From: Lentimonas sp. CC4
GTDB lineage: Bacteria > Verrucomicrobiota > Verrucomicrobiia > Opitutales > Coraliomargaritaceae
Length of the DNA stretch: 64,000 nucleotides
Assembly (NCBI RefSeq): GCF_902728235.1
Contig: NZ_CACVBO010000001.1
Span: 3,248,001-3,312,000 of the forward strand
Direction of reading: 5' to 3'
This document shows, one piece after another, positions 9,079 to 20,237 of the stretch. The notes beneath the pieces were generated by a model, which saw only the letters and a list, made by a program, of their open reading frames with translations, searched no databases and was not told the origin of the DNA. How positions within the stretch are numbered: position 1 is the first letter of the stretch; each line of letters opens with the position of its first letter. Made by a program: the position numbers and the translations under genes.

Positions 9079-9155
9079 TGGTAGACGGAGAGGGATTCGA
9101 ACCCACGACCCCCTCGGTGTAAACGAGGTGCTCTAACCAACTGAGCTATCCGTCC
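9079..9155 (-). tRNA. tRNA-Val (anticodon TAC)
   Basis: Reading the minus strand from 9155, the cloverleaf begins GGACGGATAGCTCAGTTGG. It has the D arm GCTC/GAGC, an anticodon stem CCTCG/CGAGG around the loop TTTACAC (anticodon TAC), and the T loop TTCGAAT. It ends with an encoded CCA. The acceptor stem has a G-T closing pair and the T stem one T-T mismatch, otherwise standard. It decodes GTA/GTG valine codons. Confidence 0.95.
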
Positions 9156-9222
9156 TCAAGTTTTGAAAATCCAGAAACATGTCGCTGATGGTCACGGGAT
9201 CAAGTAAAATCACAAAGTATCA

Positions 9223-10227
9223 CTATATATTCTCCTGCAGCTCAGCCACCACCCCGCGTGCGACCCGCTCACTGTAACTATTGATCTTCCAATGCCCGGG
9301 ACTCCAACCTTTCAAAAAGCGATGAAAGTCAGTCCACGCCACAGGAAAGAGTGTCCGCCAGTCGCGCTCCAGCTCATCCAAATCCAGATCCGAATCCTGC
9401 GCAATCAAGGCCTCACGTAACGCAGCGAAATACACATCTAACAGTGTAGCCTCCTGGCGCTCGCATGCTACCTCGTTAAGGCAACTACCAATCAGATACG
9501 CGACGTCCTTCATCCCACACCCGCGCCCCACGTATTGAAAATCAACCGCTGCGACCGATGCCCCATCCTCGGAAAAGCAAAAATTCGCCAGCTTCGCATC
9601 ACCATGCACCAAGGTCTGATAGGGACTCGCCTTAAGTTTCTGATCAATTACCTGTGCCGCATCTTTGAGCGCCGGATCCTCTCGTGCTAAAATCGCCAAC
9701 TCATCGGGGCGCGTTTCCAGATGCCAATACGTGCCACTCGCCCATAAGCCCAAAGGCTCGGCTCCCATAAACGTCGCGTGAAAATTTGCCAACCACGACA
9801 GGCACGCGTTCAGCGCCACAGCACCGACCGATGTTAGCCGCACACCAAACCCTGCGGCATCGAGATCTTCCATCACAATAATTAACTCATGGCCGACCGA
9901 CTCCAACGCAAGGCACTTCGGCACACGGCAACCCACTCCACAACGCGCACTCCAGTCACGATACCATGCCGTCTCCACCTCATAGGACTTCAACTTCCGC
10001 TGATGCGAGTGATCTGTATTCCAACCCCGCGGATGTGCCACCCCCTCTGGCAACGATACATGCTTCACCACTACGCTCTCCAGCGCAGCGCCCTTTAGGC
10101 CATAGCGAACAATCGAGCCATAACCGCTCCAGAGACTCTGGATCACGCCCAAATCAACCAACTCCGTCGCGCCCGTCGCGCTCAATATTACCGATTTCAA
10201 ATGTGCATTCATTCGAGCGCGAAGCAT
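9223..10227 (-). CDS. Aminoglycoside/ecdysteroid kinase-like phosphotransferase
   Basis: A 334-residue protein of the protein-kinase-like fold. The Brenner box [13 protein letters not shown] (catalytic Asp) and the metal-binding segment [12 protein letters not shown] identify the APH/choline-kinase superfamily. The spacing, and the later segment [11 protein letters not shown], resemble the EcKinase/DUF1679 branch. It should transfer phosphate from ATP to a small hydroxylated molecule; the substrate cannot be read from sequence. An alternative start at Met6 (10212) is possible. It is transcribed away from the next gene and stands alone. Confidence 0.75.
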   Translation of the reverse strand: MLRARMNAHLKSVILSATGATELVDLGVIQSLWSGYGSIVRYGLKGAALESVVVKHVSLPEGVAHPRGWNTDHSHQRKLKSYEVETAWYRDWSARCGVGCRVPKCLALESVGHELIIVMEDLDAAGFGVRLTSVGAVALNACLSWLANFHATFMGAEPLGLWASGTYWHLETRPDELAILAREDPALKDAAQVIDQKLKASPYQTLVHGDAKLANFCFSEDGASVAAVDFQYVGRGCGMKDVAYLIGSCLNEVACERQEATLLDVYFAALREALIAQDSDLDLDELERDWRTLFPVAWTDFHRFLKGWSPGHWKINSYSERVARGVVAELQENI

Positions 10228-10379
10228 GGGCAGGATGAGCCACTATCCAAGTGAGAACTGCCACGCCATCTAACTAAATAGCGCCATCCTGATAATCAAG
10301 TCCCGCCACGTGCGTTTTCCGCTCCGAAAAAACAAACTTGTTCTCAGTGGCGAAGCAGCACAGACACTTACTCAAGACT

Positions 10380-11972
10380 ATGCCTGAGAATACACCAGAA
10401 GGAACCGAGCAAGCACCACTCGTTGATATCGTCCTACCGATTGAAGAATCGGAAGATGCCGTAGCCTGGAGAACTGCCATCGCGACAAAGCTGGCACTTC
10501 CAGAGGCACGGATTGTCGACATGCGTCTACGTAAGCACTCGATCGATGCCCGCCAGCGGCAAATCAAAGCGCAGCTACGCATCGAAGTCGGTATTGATCA
10601 ACCACTCCCACCTGAGCCTGAGTTAAAGCCCAACTACGCAACGCCGGCCACTGACGCGAAGGCAGTCATCATTATCGGCTGTGGTCCCGCCGGTATGTTT
10701 GCCGCCCTGCGCTGCCTGGAACTCGGCCTAAAACCTATCATTCTCGAACGCGGTAAAGACGCTTCCGCGCGTCGCTTCGACCTCGGGCCGATCCTCAAAG
10801 AAGGCACCGTCATCGAGGACTCCAACTATTGCTTTGGCGAAGGCGGCGCAGGCACCTTCTCGGACGGCAAACTTTACACCCGCGCAAAAAAGCGCGGCCC
10901 AATCCGCGACATCTACGAAACATTCGTCGCTCATGGCGCACCGGAACGCATCTTGATCGATGCGCACCCGCACATCGGGTCCAATCTCCTCCCAAAAGTG
11001 GTCATGGCCATGCGCCAATCCATCCTCGAAGCAGGTGGCGAAGTTCACTTCGGCGCGAAGGTCAATGAGTTCATCCTCAGTGATGGCCGTATCCGTGGCG
11101 TCACTACGGTCGATGGCCGCGAGTTTCTCAGCGACCGCGTCATCCTAGCAACCGGCCACTCGGCGCGTGACATTTATCAAAAGCTCAACGAGCAAGGCGT
11201 GCGCTTAGAGCAAAAGGCCTTTGCCGTCGGCGTGCGCATTGAGCACCCACAACCACTGATCGATAGCGCGCAGTATCACTACCCGCTCGGCCAAGAGCGC
11301 CCCCGCCTACTACCTGCCGCCAGCTACCGACTCGCCACCAAGATTGATGACCGTGGCGTGCACTCCTTTTGTATGTGCCCCGGTGGTTTTATCGTGCCAG
11401 CTGCGACTGAGAATGACGAAGTCGTCGTCAATGGCATGAGCCTTGCGCGCCGTGACTCCCCCTTCGCCAATAGTGGCATGGTTGTCAGTGTTGAGCCTGA
11501 AGATACAGAGCCTTTCAAAGCAGAGCACGGTGTGCTCGCAGGCATCGCCTTTCAAAAACAACTCGAAGTCGCGGCCAAAGAAGCTGGCGGCGGCGGGCAA
11601 GTTGCCCCAGGGCAGCGAGTCACCGACTTCCTAGCGGGGAAGGCATCTGCCGATCTTCCCGCAACCAGCTACTTCCCTGGTATCCTGAGCGCACGCCTCG
11701 ACCAGATCATGCCTGAATGGATCGTGTCACGCATGCGCCGCGGCCTGAAGCTATTCGGTCAGCAAATGAACGGCTATATCACAGAGGAATGTAACCTAAT
11801 CGGCTTTGAGACCCGCACCAGTTCACCGGTGCGCGTGCCCCGCGACGCCGACACGCTGCAACATCCGGACGTGCAAGGCTTCTACCCATGTGGCGAAGGT
11901 GCAGGTTACGCCGGAGGCATTGTCAGCGCCGCACTCGATGGCATCCGCTGCGCCGAAGCCGCAGCGAAATAG
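10380..11972 (+). CDS. COG2509-type FAD-dependent dehydrogenase
   Basis: A flavoprotein of about 530 residues. After an N-terminal alpha/beta domain (to about residue 90) comes the dinucleotide site VIIIGCGPAGMFAAL, then the family segment CFGEGGAGTFSDGKLYTR, the RVILATGHSARD motif and a C-terminal FYPCGEGAGYAGGIVSAALDG. These are characteristic of the COG2509 'uncharacterised FAD-dependent dehydrogenase' family found in most bacteria; substrate unknown. The open frame also allows a TTG start at 10338, but ATG 10380 (MPENTPEG) fits the family better. A palindromic repeat 18 bp after the stop may end transcription. Confidence 0.85.
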   Translation: MPENTPEGTEQAPLVDIVLPIEESEDAVAWRTAIATKLALPEARIVDMRLRKHSIDARQRQIKAQLRIEVGIDQPLPPEPELKPNYATPATDAKAVIIIGCGPAGMFAALRCLELGLKPIILERGKDASARRFDLGPILKEGTVIEDSNYCFGEGGAGTFSDGKLYTRAKKRGPIRDIYETFVAHGAPERILIDAHPHIGSNLLPKVVMAMRQSILEAGGEVHFGAKVNEFILSDGRIRGVTTVDGREFLSDRVILATGHSARDIYQKLNEQGVRLEQKAFAVGVRIEHPQPLIDSAQYHYPLGQERPRLLPAASYRLATKIDDRGVHSFCMCPGGFIVPAATENDEVVVNGMSLARRDSPFANSGMVVSVEPEDTEPFKAEHGVLAGIAFQKQLEVAAKEAGGGGQVAPGQRVTDFLAGKASADLPATSYFPGILSARLDQIMPEWIVSRMRRGLKLFGQQMNGYITEECNLIGFETRTSSPVRVPRDADTLQHPDVQGFYPCGEGAGYAGGIVSAALDGIRCAEAAAK

Positions 11973-11989
11973 CGCGAAGTAAAACTAAA

Positions 11990-12082
11990 GTGACACAGGC
12001 ATTCCTGCCTGTTCCTTTCAGCACGGCTAAAGACAGACAAGACAGAGGTCTACCGTAGATGACGTAGCAATGCCTGTATCAC
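11990..12082. repeat. REPIN-like element between convergent genes
   Basis: A left copy at 11990-12012 (GTGAC then ACAGGCATTCCTGCCTGT) and a partial inverted right copy at about 12068-12082 (CAATGCCTGTATCAC) bound a 93 bp element. It lies between the convergent flavoprotein and ErpA-like genes, where its hairpins could act as a two-way terminator. Confidence 0.75.
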
Positions 12083-12100
12083 ATCACTGCACAAAACACT

Positions 12101-12418
12101 CTAATTAAACGAGCGACCGCAACCGCATGTGCTGCTCGCGTTCGGATTGCGCACTTCAAAGCCTTTGCCGGAGAGGCCATCATCGAAATCGACTACGCTG
12201 CCGTCTAGATATTCTAGGCTCGTTTCATCGACAAGAAAGTCGACGCCGTTGCTTTCAAATAGCTTATCGTCGTCTTTTTTATCGTCAAACGACATCCCAT
12301 ACTCGAAGCCAGAGCAACCGCCTGCTTCCACTAGAATACGGAGTTTTTGCCCTTCGGTCGCTTTTTCTGCCTGTAAAATTCGGATTTGTGCTACGGCACT
12401 GTCAGTCAATGTAATCAT
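12101..12418 (-). CDS. HesB/IscA/ErpA family iron-sulfur cluster protein
   Basis: A 105-residue A-type carrier: [12 protein letters not shown] start, [17 protein letters not shown] with the first conserved Cys, and a C-terminal STCGCGRSF with the other two. These three cysteines bind a transferable Fe-S cluster. The length and CGCG ending match ErpA/IscA proteins. The open frame extends to 12493, but the start at 12418 gives the family length; the upstream part is unlike it. Which of ErpA, IscA or SufA it replaces cannot be settled here, as no isc or suf genes are adjacent. Confidence 0.88.
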   Translation of the reverse strand: MITLTDSAVAQIRILQAEKATEGQKLRILVEAGGCSGFEYGMSFDDKKDDDKLFESNGVDFLVDETSLEYLDGSVVDFDDGLSGKGFEVRNPNASSTCGCGRSFN

Positions 12419-12499
12419 AGCCGACAACAAATGCGCTTCAGATCCCCTGTCAACTGGATCTATGCTAGAAAAACGATATACAGCATTTTTCATGCTAGT

Positions 12500-12528
12500 T
12501 TGTCATATTTACTTGAAAAAAGTTAAAA
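12500..12528 (+). promoter_or_regulatory. Possible sigma-70-type promoter for the kinase-rpoN pair
   Basis: TTGTCA (12500-12505), a 17 bp AT-rich spacer and TTAAAA (12523-12528) lie 21 bp before the kinase ATG. The -10 is weak, so this is only a candidate. Confidence 0.3.
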
Positions 12529-12548
12529 CCCACATCCTTATTCTATCC

Positions 12549-13550
12549 ATGAGCCACATGAAGCACATATTCAATGAACTCCACTTCGAGATCGTCCATA
12601 CGATCGCCGAGGGCGGCATGGGCATTGTCTATGAGGCCGAACAACGCGGCGCTGGTCACTTCAGTAAGCGAGTCGCGATCAAATTGATCCGCGAAGAATA
12701 CTCAAAAATTGAAGAATTCCGCAAAAACTTCATTGGCGAAGCTCGCCTAGTCGCCGACCTGATCCACACCAATATCGTTCAGACCTACCATCTTGGCGAA
12801 ATCAGCGGGCAGTATTTCATGACAATGGAATACGTAGACGGAATTACACTCGAAGACTTCATACTTCGCCACACGCAGACGCATCAACCGATCCCAGCCG
12901 ACATAGCAGCCTTCATCGTGTCCAGAATCTGCCGCGGCCTCTCCTATGCGCACCAGAAGTGCGATACCAATGGCCGCCCACTCGGTATCGTTCACCGCGA
13001 TGTCAACCCGCGCAACATCATGCTTGCTCACGAAGGTGATGTTAAGCTCACCGACTTCGGCATCGCGAAAGCACTCGACCTCATGTATAATGACGAGGGC
13101 GAGGTCATTGCAGGCAAAGACGAATACCTCTCCCCCGAGCAAGCACGACGCGAAGTCACCGACGCACGCGCAGACCTCTTCAGTTGCGCGATCATACTCG
13201 CGGAGATGCTACTCGGCGAAAATATCTTTGAATCCAACACTGGCGAAGCCACTCGTAAGAACATCCTAGAACTAACAATTCCAGATTTTATTGAAATGCG
13301 TCCGAACCTCGATCCACGCCTCGATGACATCCTACAACACGCCTTCCAGCGCGATCGTAATAAGCGCTATCAAACCGCTCAAAGTATGCTCACCGCTCTG
13401 GAAGTATTTCTTTACGGCGAAGGCTATGGTCCAACCAATGAGAAACTAGCCAGCTACATCCACGACCTTTTCGGCAAAAACAGCAGCAGCGCAGCAAAGC
13501 GCTGGGCTCTAGGCGAGACACCAGGGCTCGAACAAGACGAAGAGTCCTAA
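12549..13550 (+). CDS. Soluble Hanks-type Ser/Thr protein kinase
   Basis: A 333-residue protein with a complete kinase domain: Gly-loop [10 protein letters not shown] (about residues 21-30), VAIK lysine (about 45), catalytic HRDVNPRN (Asp about 151), TDFG (Asp about 169) and DEYLSPEQ in the P+1 region. No membrane segment or sensor domain is seen, and the C-terminal tail is acidic and short. The open frame extends far upstream to 12129, but that part is antisense to the IscA-like gene; ATG 12549 is chosen because the kinase fold starts there. It ends 24 bp before rpoN, so the two are probably co-transcribed. Confidence 0.88.
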   Translation: MSHMKHIFNELHFEIVHTIAEGGMGIVYEAEQRGAGHFSKRVAIKLIREEYSKIEEFRKNFIGEARLVADLIHTNIVQTYHLGEISGQYFMTMEYVDGITLEDFILRHTQTHQPIPADIAAFIVSRICRGLSYAHQKCDTNGRPLGIVHRDVNPRNIMLAHEGDVKLTDFGIAKALDLMYNDEGEVIAGKDEYLSPEQARREVTDARADLFSCAIILAEMLLGENIFESNTGEATRKNILELTIPDFIEMRPNLDPRLDDILQHAFQRDRNKRYQTAQSMLTALEVFLYGEGYGPTNEKLASYIHDLFGKNSSSAAKRWALGETPGLEQDEES

Positions 13551-13574
13551 GGCCCATCACGTCATCATATCAGC

Positions 13575-15023
<1,449 letters not shown>

Positions 15024-15029
15024 CAGGCT

Positions 15030-15803
15030 CTAAATCGAGCGAATGATTCCCCCCTCGACACGGAGTGAACTGCCATTGACTGCGCCATTTTTTGCAAGAA
15101 AGAGAGCCGCTTCTGCGATCTCATCAACTTGAGCAAAGCGCTGAATCAACGAGGTCGGCTCGTGCTCTTGAAAATAACTGCTCAAGACATCTTCCAACGG
15201 CTTGCCCTCCTGCTTCGCTAAGCCATCGAAATATTCCTCAACTCCACCAGTCCAGGTTGGCCCAGGCAGCAGTGTATTCACACGCACCGCCGTCCCCTTA
15301 GTCAATTCAGCTAAACCACGAGAGATTGAGACCATCGCGGTCTTCGTCATCGAATAGTGAATCATTTGCGGCAATGGTTTAACAGCCGCCTCGCTGGATA
15401 CGTTAATAATACCGCCGCGGTCACGCTCCAACATGCCAGGCATCAACGCACGGCAAAGACGCACCATACTCATCACATTTGTTTGGTAGTAGCGCAGCCA
15501 TTCATCATCGCCCAACTCAAAGAAATCTTCCACGCTAAAAATGCCCGCGTTATTGATCAAAATGTCAACCGAACCATGCTCTGCCAACTGAGCCAACACT
15601 GCTTGCGTCCCTGCCGCGGTTGCCAAATCCCCCCACGCACCTCCAGCGGCACCGATCTCCTGAGCGGCAGCCAGCGTTTTCACCTCACCACGTCCATGCA
15701 CGATCACACGCGCACCATCTGCGACAAACGCACGTGCAATTGCTTGGCCTATGCCTTGGGTAGAACCTGAAACGAAAACCAGTTGATCCTGTATTATAGC
15801 CAT
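15030..15803 (-). CDS. SDR-family oxidoreductase
   Basis: A short-chain dehydrogenase of about 257 residues: cofactor motif [16 protein letters not shown] (TGxxxGxG type), [10 protein letters not shown], the catalytic Ser ([10 protein letters not shown]), and the YSMTKTA Tyr-Lys pair. The C-terminal [24 protein letters not shown] and [12 protein letters not shown] are typical of classical SDRs. Substrate unknown. The frame is open to 15863, but the Met at 15803 begins the usual SDR start ([13 protein letters not shown]). It converges on rpoN with a 6 bp gap. Confidence 0.87.
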   Translation of the reverse strand: MAIIQDQLVFVSGSTQGIGQAIARAFVADGARVIVHGRGEVKTLAAAQEIGAAGGAWGDLATAAGTQAVLAQLAEHGSVDILINNAGIFSVEDFFELGDDEWLRYYQTNVMSMVRLCRALMPGMLERDRGGIINVSSEAAVKPLPQMIHYSMTKTAMVSISRGLAELTKGTAVRVNTLLPGPTWTGGVEEYFDGLAKQEGKPLEDVLSSYFQEHEPTSLIQRFAQVDEIAEAALFLAKNGAVNGSSLRVEGGIIRSI

Positions 15804-15943
15804 GGTCATTAACATGACCTCAACGCACAAGGTTCGCAAATCACTAGAAACGGTTAAATGCAAAATAAGTGACTAATACTGATAAAGGACGAATCGTTCT
15901 TCATCAGCACCAGATATTGCAGTTAAAACCCACCGCATTGTAG

Positions 15944-18900
15944 ATGGACAAGCGTGCCCATGCTCCTAGCATTCTAAGAGAATTGAACACACTGCAAAAC
16001 ATCGCCATTTCCGCCTCTGCTGGCTCAGGTAAAACTTACACCCTGACGAATCGCTTCATCTATCTGTTGCACGCCTTTGAGCAGCCTGAGCGCATCATCG
16101 CCCTGACATTTACCCGCACCGCCGCAGGCGAGTTCTTCCACAAGATCATCGAGAAACTCTGCGATGCTGCCGAAGATCCCGAAAAAGCCGCCTCACTGTC
16201 GAAGGAGCTAAAAATCCACGCTGACTGCACGCGCTACCACCACTTGCTGCAACTACTGATCCACAGCATGCATCGGCTCAATCTACAGACACTCGATAGT
16301 TTCTTCTTTCGCGTCGTCTCCGCCTTTGCGCTCGAACTCGGGCTCTCCGGCAGCCTCAACCTACTCGACGAAAGCAGCGAACCGCGCATGCGCAACGAAG
16401 TGCGTGATAGCATCGTGCACCGCCCCGGCGAACTGACCACCGAGCTCAACGAATTTTGGCATGCCTTCAAGCAAGCCACCTACGGCCAAGAAGCGCGCAG
16501 CATCGAAAAAGTCGTCTCCGATTTCATCGAGCAACTCTACTCACTCTACCTAGACACGCCCGATGCCAACCGCTGGGGCAACCCTCAACAAATCTGGCCA
16601 CAAGGCTGCCCCTGGCAAACCAGCGCCCACCCCGATTGGGATCAACTCGCCAACAACCTGCTCGCCGCCCTACCCGAGGATCTAGGCAAAGCACAGATCA
16701 ATGATTTCAACTCCGCGGCAAACGCGATCCGCAACTACGGCGCGAACGAAAAGCTCAACACCCTACTCACCAATGCCCTCGCAGTCGCGCCTGACATCTT
16801 CGCAGGCAGCGCCACGATCAAAGTCCGCAAAGAACTCCCACTCAGTGGCGCCCTCTGCACCGCCCTCGCAGACTGCCTGCGCGCCATCGTCTGGCACCAT
16901 CTCAAACGTGCGATGGAAAACACCCAAGGTGTGCACCGCATCCTGCAAGCCTACCACGAAAATTACGATCGGATCGTCCGGCGCCCAGGCCGCCTCGCCT
17001 TCGCCGACCTGACACACCTGCTCTCGCCTGATGCCGAAGGTTCGCCCATGGGCGTGGACGACGAGATGACGCGCCAGCTCATGGACTTCCGCCTCGACGG
17101 GCAGTTTGACCATTGGCTATTTGACGAATTCCAAGACACCAGTCGTCCGCAATGGGAAGTCGTGGCGAATCTAATCGACGAAATCGTGCAAGACGGATCA
17201 GGCGAACGCTCGTTCTTCTACGTCGGCGACACCAAGCAATGCCTCTACCTCTGGCGCAACAGCGACGACCGCCTTTTCCACGACATCCAGACGCATTACA
17301 ACTCCGGAGGCATGGAGCTGATTGCCAAGCAACCGCTTTCGATGTCTTGGCGCTCCGCTCCCGCGATTCTGGATGCGGTCAACGAAGCATTTAGCGACAA
17401 CGCCCTCATCGGCGAGGTCTTCTCCACCGATGCCGCCGCACGCTGGGCACGCGCATGGCAAACACACGAGCCCTCACCTGCCACCGAAAAACTAAGCGGA
17501 TTCAGTTGCTGGATCGAAGCCAAGAAGAACGACAGCCCCACCCGCAACGAACTGATCTTAAAAATCCTGCAAGACCTCAACCCGATCGAACGCGGGATGA
17601 GCGTCGGCGTGCTCGTGCGCAAAAACGCTGATGCCAACGAAGTCGCCGACTATTTACGCGAAAACTGTAGCCTACCAATCCATACCGGCTCGGCAATCAA
17701 ACCCGCAGTCGACAACTCTGCCGGCGCTGCCCTGCTCGCACTGCTCAGCCTTGCCGCCCACCCCGGCGACAGACATGCACACGGCTACCTCAACCTGATC
17801 GACGCCTCCACCGAGGGCGCACCGCTCGCAAATGCCAGCGAAGCACTACGGACACGCCTACTCTCAGACAGCAACGAAAGCGCCGTGCGCTGGGCCGCCG
17901 AGCAAATTATCGAGCACTTACCCGCAAGCGACACACGCCACCGCGAACGTCTCAACCGACTCATCGACAAAGCACGCGCCTTCGACAGCGAAGAGCGCCG
18001 CGATATCGACGGACTGATTCACTTCCTGCGCAACAGCAGCAGTGGCGAATGCCACGCTGGCGAAGCCGTCATCATTGAGACGATCCACAAATCCAAAGGA
18101 CTCGAATACGACGTCGTGATCCTCGTCAACGAAGACAAAACCTCGCGTAGCGAAACACGCATCAGCCCCCTGCTCGACCCACAAGGCAAAGCCGATTGGA
18201 TACTAGAGCCGATCAAAAAGGATCTCATGCAGGCAGATCCAATGCTCAATCAACTGCTCGACCAAAGCACCAGCCAGCGTGGCTTCGGCAATCTCTGCAC
18301 CCTGTATGTCGCCATGACTCGTGCCAAACGCGGTCTCTACATGATCAGCGATCTCGACCGTGTCAGCAAAACCTCCACCGTCCATTTCCTAAAAGAACGC
18401 CTCGGCCACGAAGCAACCGCCACCGAACTCTTCCCCATTCAAAGTTCAGAGTTGGACGTTCAACGTTCAACGTTCAACTACCCCGTGCTTTGGAGCATCG
18501 GTGATCCCAACTGGCACAGCTCTTTTGAGGCAGAACAGCCTGAATCAGCGGACACCTCCCACTCCACACTTCCCACTCCACACTTCGACCCCGCACACCC
18601 ACGATTGACTCTGGCACGCCCGTCATCAGGCCATGCACGCCCACTCGCCGCAGCGAAGTGCTTCGACCTCGACGAACAAGCCAGCACCTTCGGCACCGCC
18701 GTCCACGACGCCTTCGAACAAATCGAATGGCTAGCGCCCGAGAAGCCCAAGAAGCGCACGCTCAAAGACGACAACAATCTAACCCTAGATCTCTTTGGCA
18801 CAGAGAAAACGGGAGGGACGAGCTCCGCCTCGTCCGCAGAGCCCGAGTCAGAAACTCACCAGTCACCAGTCACAACTCACAATTCGCCGGAAGTCCGAAG

Positions 18901-19261
18901 CACACTCGCCGCCGCCTTCGACAACTCCGACATCCGCGCCCTTTTCACAAAGCCAAAGACCGCGTCCACCGTCTGGCGCGAGCGCGCCTTCAGTTATGTC
19001 GAAGTCGATCAATTCACCAACGGCATCTTCGACCGCGTTGTCATTCACTACGACACAAGCGGCGCAATCACGCGCGCCGAAATCATCGACTTCAAAACCG
19101 ACCGTATCCACGAATCCAATACGATCCTGCAAGCCACCGACCACCACCGCCCACAACTCGAAGCCTACCGCAAAGCGCTCTCCAAAATTGTCGGCCTTAA
19201 TGAGAGTGCAGTTGAGCTGAAACTACTTTTCACGGATGTCCCAGCGCTCGTGACTGTGTAG
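15944..19261 (+). CDS. AddA/RecB-like UvrD-type helicase-nuclease
   Basis: A 1105-residue protein. Walker A is ASAGSGKT (about residues 24-31), followed by motif Ia IALTFTRTAAGEF, Walker B WLFDEFQDTSRPQ, IHKSKGLEYDVV and LYVAMTRAKRGLYM: a full superfamily 1A helicase. At the C-terminus RAEIIDFKTDRI and a QLEAYRKAL helix form a PD-(D/E)XK nuclease. This is the AddA layout for double-strand-break resection, although no addB partner lies beside it. The linker between helicase and nuclease (about residues 830-990) is swollen by at least four in-frame repeat arrays; see separate entries. Confidence 0.87.
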   Translation: MDKRAHAPSILRELNTLQNIAISASAGSGKTYTLTNRFIYLLHAFEQPERIIALTFTRTAAGEFFHKIIEKLCDAAEDPEKAASLSKELKIHADCTRYHHLLQLLIHSMHRLNLQTLDSFFFRVVSAFALELGLSGSLNLLDESSEPRMRNEVRDSIVHRPGELTTELNEFWHAFKQATYGQEARSIEKVVSDFIEQLYSLYLDTPDANRWGNPQQIWPQGCPWQTSAHPDWDQLANNLLAALPEDLGKAQINDFNSAANAIRNYGANEKLNTLLTNALAVAPDIFAGSATIKVRKELPLSGALCTALADCLRAIVWHHLKRAMENTQGVHRILQAYHENYDRIVRRPGRLAFADLTHLLSPDAEGSPMGVDDEMTRQLMDFRLDGQFDHWLFDEFQDTSRPQWEVVANLIDEIVQDGSGERSFFYVGDTKQCLYLWRNSDDRLFHDIQTHYNSGGMELIAKQPLSMSWRSAPAILDAVNEAFSDNALIGEVFSTDAAARWARAWQTHEPSPATEKLSGFSCWIEAKKNDSPTRNELILKILQDLNPIERGMSVGVLVRKNADANEVADYLRENCSLPIHTGSAIKPAVDNSAGAALLALLSLAAHPGDRHAHGYLNLIDASTEGAPLANASEALRTRLLSDSNESAVRWAAEQIIEHLPASDTRHRERLNRLIDKARAFDSEERRDIDGLIHFLRNSSSGECHAGEAVIIETIHKSKGLEYDVVILVNEDKTSRSETRISPLLDPQGKADWILEPIKKDLMQADPMLNQLLDQSTSQRGFGNLCTLYVAMTRAKRGLYMISDLDRVSKTSTVHFLKERLGHEATATELFPIQSSELDVQRSTFNYPVLWSIGDPNWHSSFEAEQPESADTSHSTLPTPHFDPAHPRLTLARPSSGHARPLAAAKCFDLDEQASTFGTAVHDAFEQIEWLAPEKPKKRTLKDDNNLTLDLFGTEKTGGTSSASSAEPESETHQSPVTTHNSPEVRSTLAAAFDNSDIRALFTKPKTASTVWRERAFSYVEVDQFTNGIFDRVVIHYDTSGAITRAEIIDFKTDRIHESNTILQATDHHRPQLEAYRKALSKIVGLNESAVELKLLFTDVPALVTV
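18437..18480 (+). repeat. GTTCAACGTTC-word array inside the AddA-like gene
   Basis: A degenerate array of the word (A/G)(A/C)GTTC, reading GTTGGACGTTCAACGTTCAA in its core, is translated in frame (ELDVQRSTFN) within the linker of the helicase-nuclease. The same family occurs at 37617-37822 and 38990-39035. Confidence 0.8.
18556..18589 (+). repeat. CCACTCCACACTT array inside the AddA-like gene
   Basis: CCCACTCCACACTT occurs twice in direct succession and is translated as HSTLPTPHFD. It is another in-frame short-word array in the interdomain linker. Confidence 0.65.
18811..18884 (+). repeat. Palindrome plus CAGTCAC array inside the AddA-like gene
   Basis: A hairpin-forming segment (GGGACGAGCTCCGCCTCGTCC is split as GGACGAG / CTCCGC / CTCGTCC, 18815-18835) is followed at 18852-18884 by an array built from CACCAGTCAC and CAACTCAC words. 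Both are in frame (GGTSSASSAEPESETHQSPV) in a disordered linker. Confidence 0.65.
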
Positions 19262-19283
19262 CTAAACCACTATCACCGACTCC

Positions 19284-20237
19284 GTGACCGAAAACAGACT
19301 ACTCGGATACTTCAAAACACGACTCACCTATGGTGTCGTCGCATGTATTATTTGTCCTGTGCTTGGGGCACTCGGACAGTGGCATTGGATATTGGATTTA
19401 TTTTCGCATTTCCGCATACAATACACGATCACACTACTCGGAATCGGAGCAGCACTACTATTATTGAGGCACACACGCTGGGGCTTCATCAGTTGCATCA
19501 CAGGCATCGTGCTATCCATCAGCCTATTGCCCTATGCCCCGAAACAAGCACCCGAAACGCTTCCAGCACCAGAGCATAACTTACTCAACTACAACCTAAA
19601 CACTGCAAATCGAAAATATCAGGAAGTGCTCGAATTCCTCCAGACGACCAACGCCGACATCGTCTTTCTAATGGAGGTCAATCAAACATGGATCTCAAAA
19701 CTTTCCGCCCTAAAAGCAAGCTACCCATATTCCATCATGCATCCTCGGTCGGATAACTTCGGGCTCGCTCTCTACAGCAAACACCCAATCGATAATGGGA
19801 TGATTCCAAGCTTCGGATCAAATGAACTACCAACGATTGAAGCTGCCATTCGTCTCCCAAAGCAGACACTACATCTCATCGGCACACACCCCCTCCCTCC
19901 GGTGAGCAAAGAGAACAGCGACAGCAGGAATCAACAACTAACGAGCATTGCTGCTCATATACAAAACACTTCACACGACTACCAAATCGTCACCGGTGAC
20001 CTCAACTGCACTCCTTGGTCTTTCATCTTCAAAGACTTCACACAGCAAGCAGCACTCAAAGACAGCAGTATTGGCAACGGCATCGGAGGCACTTGGTTTC
20101 GTAAACTGGGATTTATTTCGATCCCGATTGACCACATTCTCGGCAGCGAGCGCATCACCTTCACGGAGAAGGAAATCAAAGACACGTTCGGATCCGATCA
20201 CAGCGCGGTCCTTGTTAATTTCATTCTGCACCCATGA
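19284..20237 (+). CDS. Membrane-anchored endonuclease/exonuclease/phosphatase family protein
   Basis: A 317-residue protein with three hydrophobic helices in the first 90 residues, followed by an EEP domain. Recognisable are the catalytic Glu in IVFLMEVNQTW, IGTHPLPP, VTGDLNCTPWS (Asp/Asn) and GSDHSAVLV near the end (Asp-His). This is the layout of YafD/vanZ-type EEP proteins of unknown substrate, with the catalytic domain outside the membrane. The start is GTG 19284. Its last four bases overlap the next gene (ATGA). Confidence 0.82.
   Translation: MTENRLLGYFKTRLTYGVVACIICPVLGALGQWHWILDLFSHFRIQYTITLLGIGAALLLLRHTRWGFISCITGIVLSISLLPYAPKQAPETLPAPEHNLLNYNLNTANRKYQEVLEFLQTTNADIVFLMEVNQTWISKLSALKASYPYSIMHPRSDNFGLALYSKHPIDNGMIPSFGSNELPTIEAAIRLPKQTLHLIGTHPLPPVSKENSDSRNQQLTSIAAHIQNTSHDYQIVTGDLNCTPWSFIFKDFTQQAALKDSSIGNGIGGTWFRKLGFISIPIDHILGSERITFTEKEIKDTFGSDHSAVLVNFILHP

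Noticed and set aside
10338-10379. TTG start for the COG2509 flavoprotein.
   Set aside because: The extra 14 residues are unlike the family; ATG 10380 is in frame and better placed.
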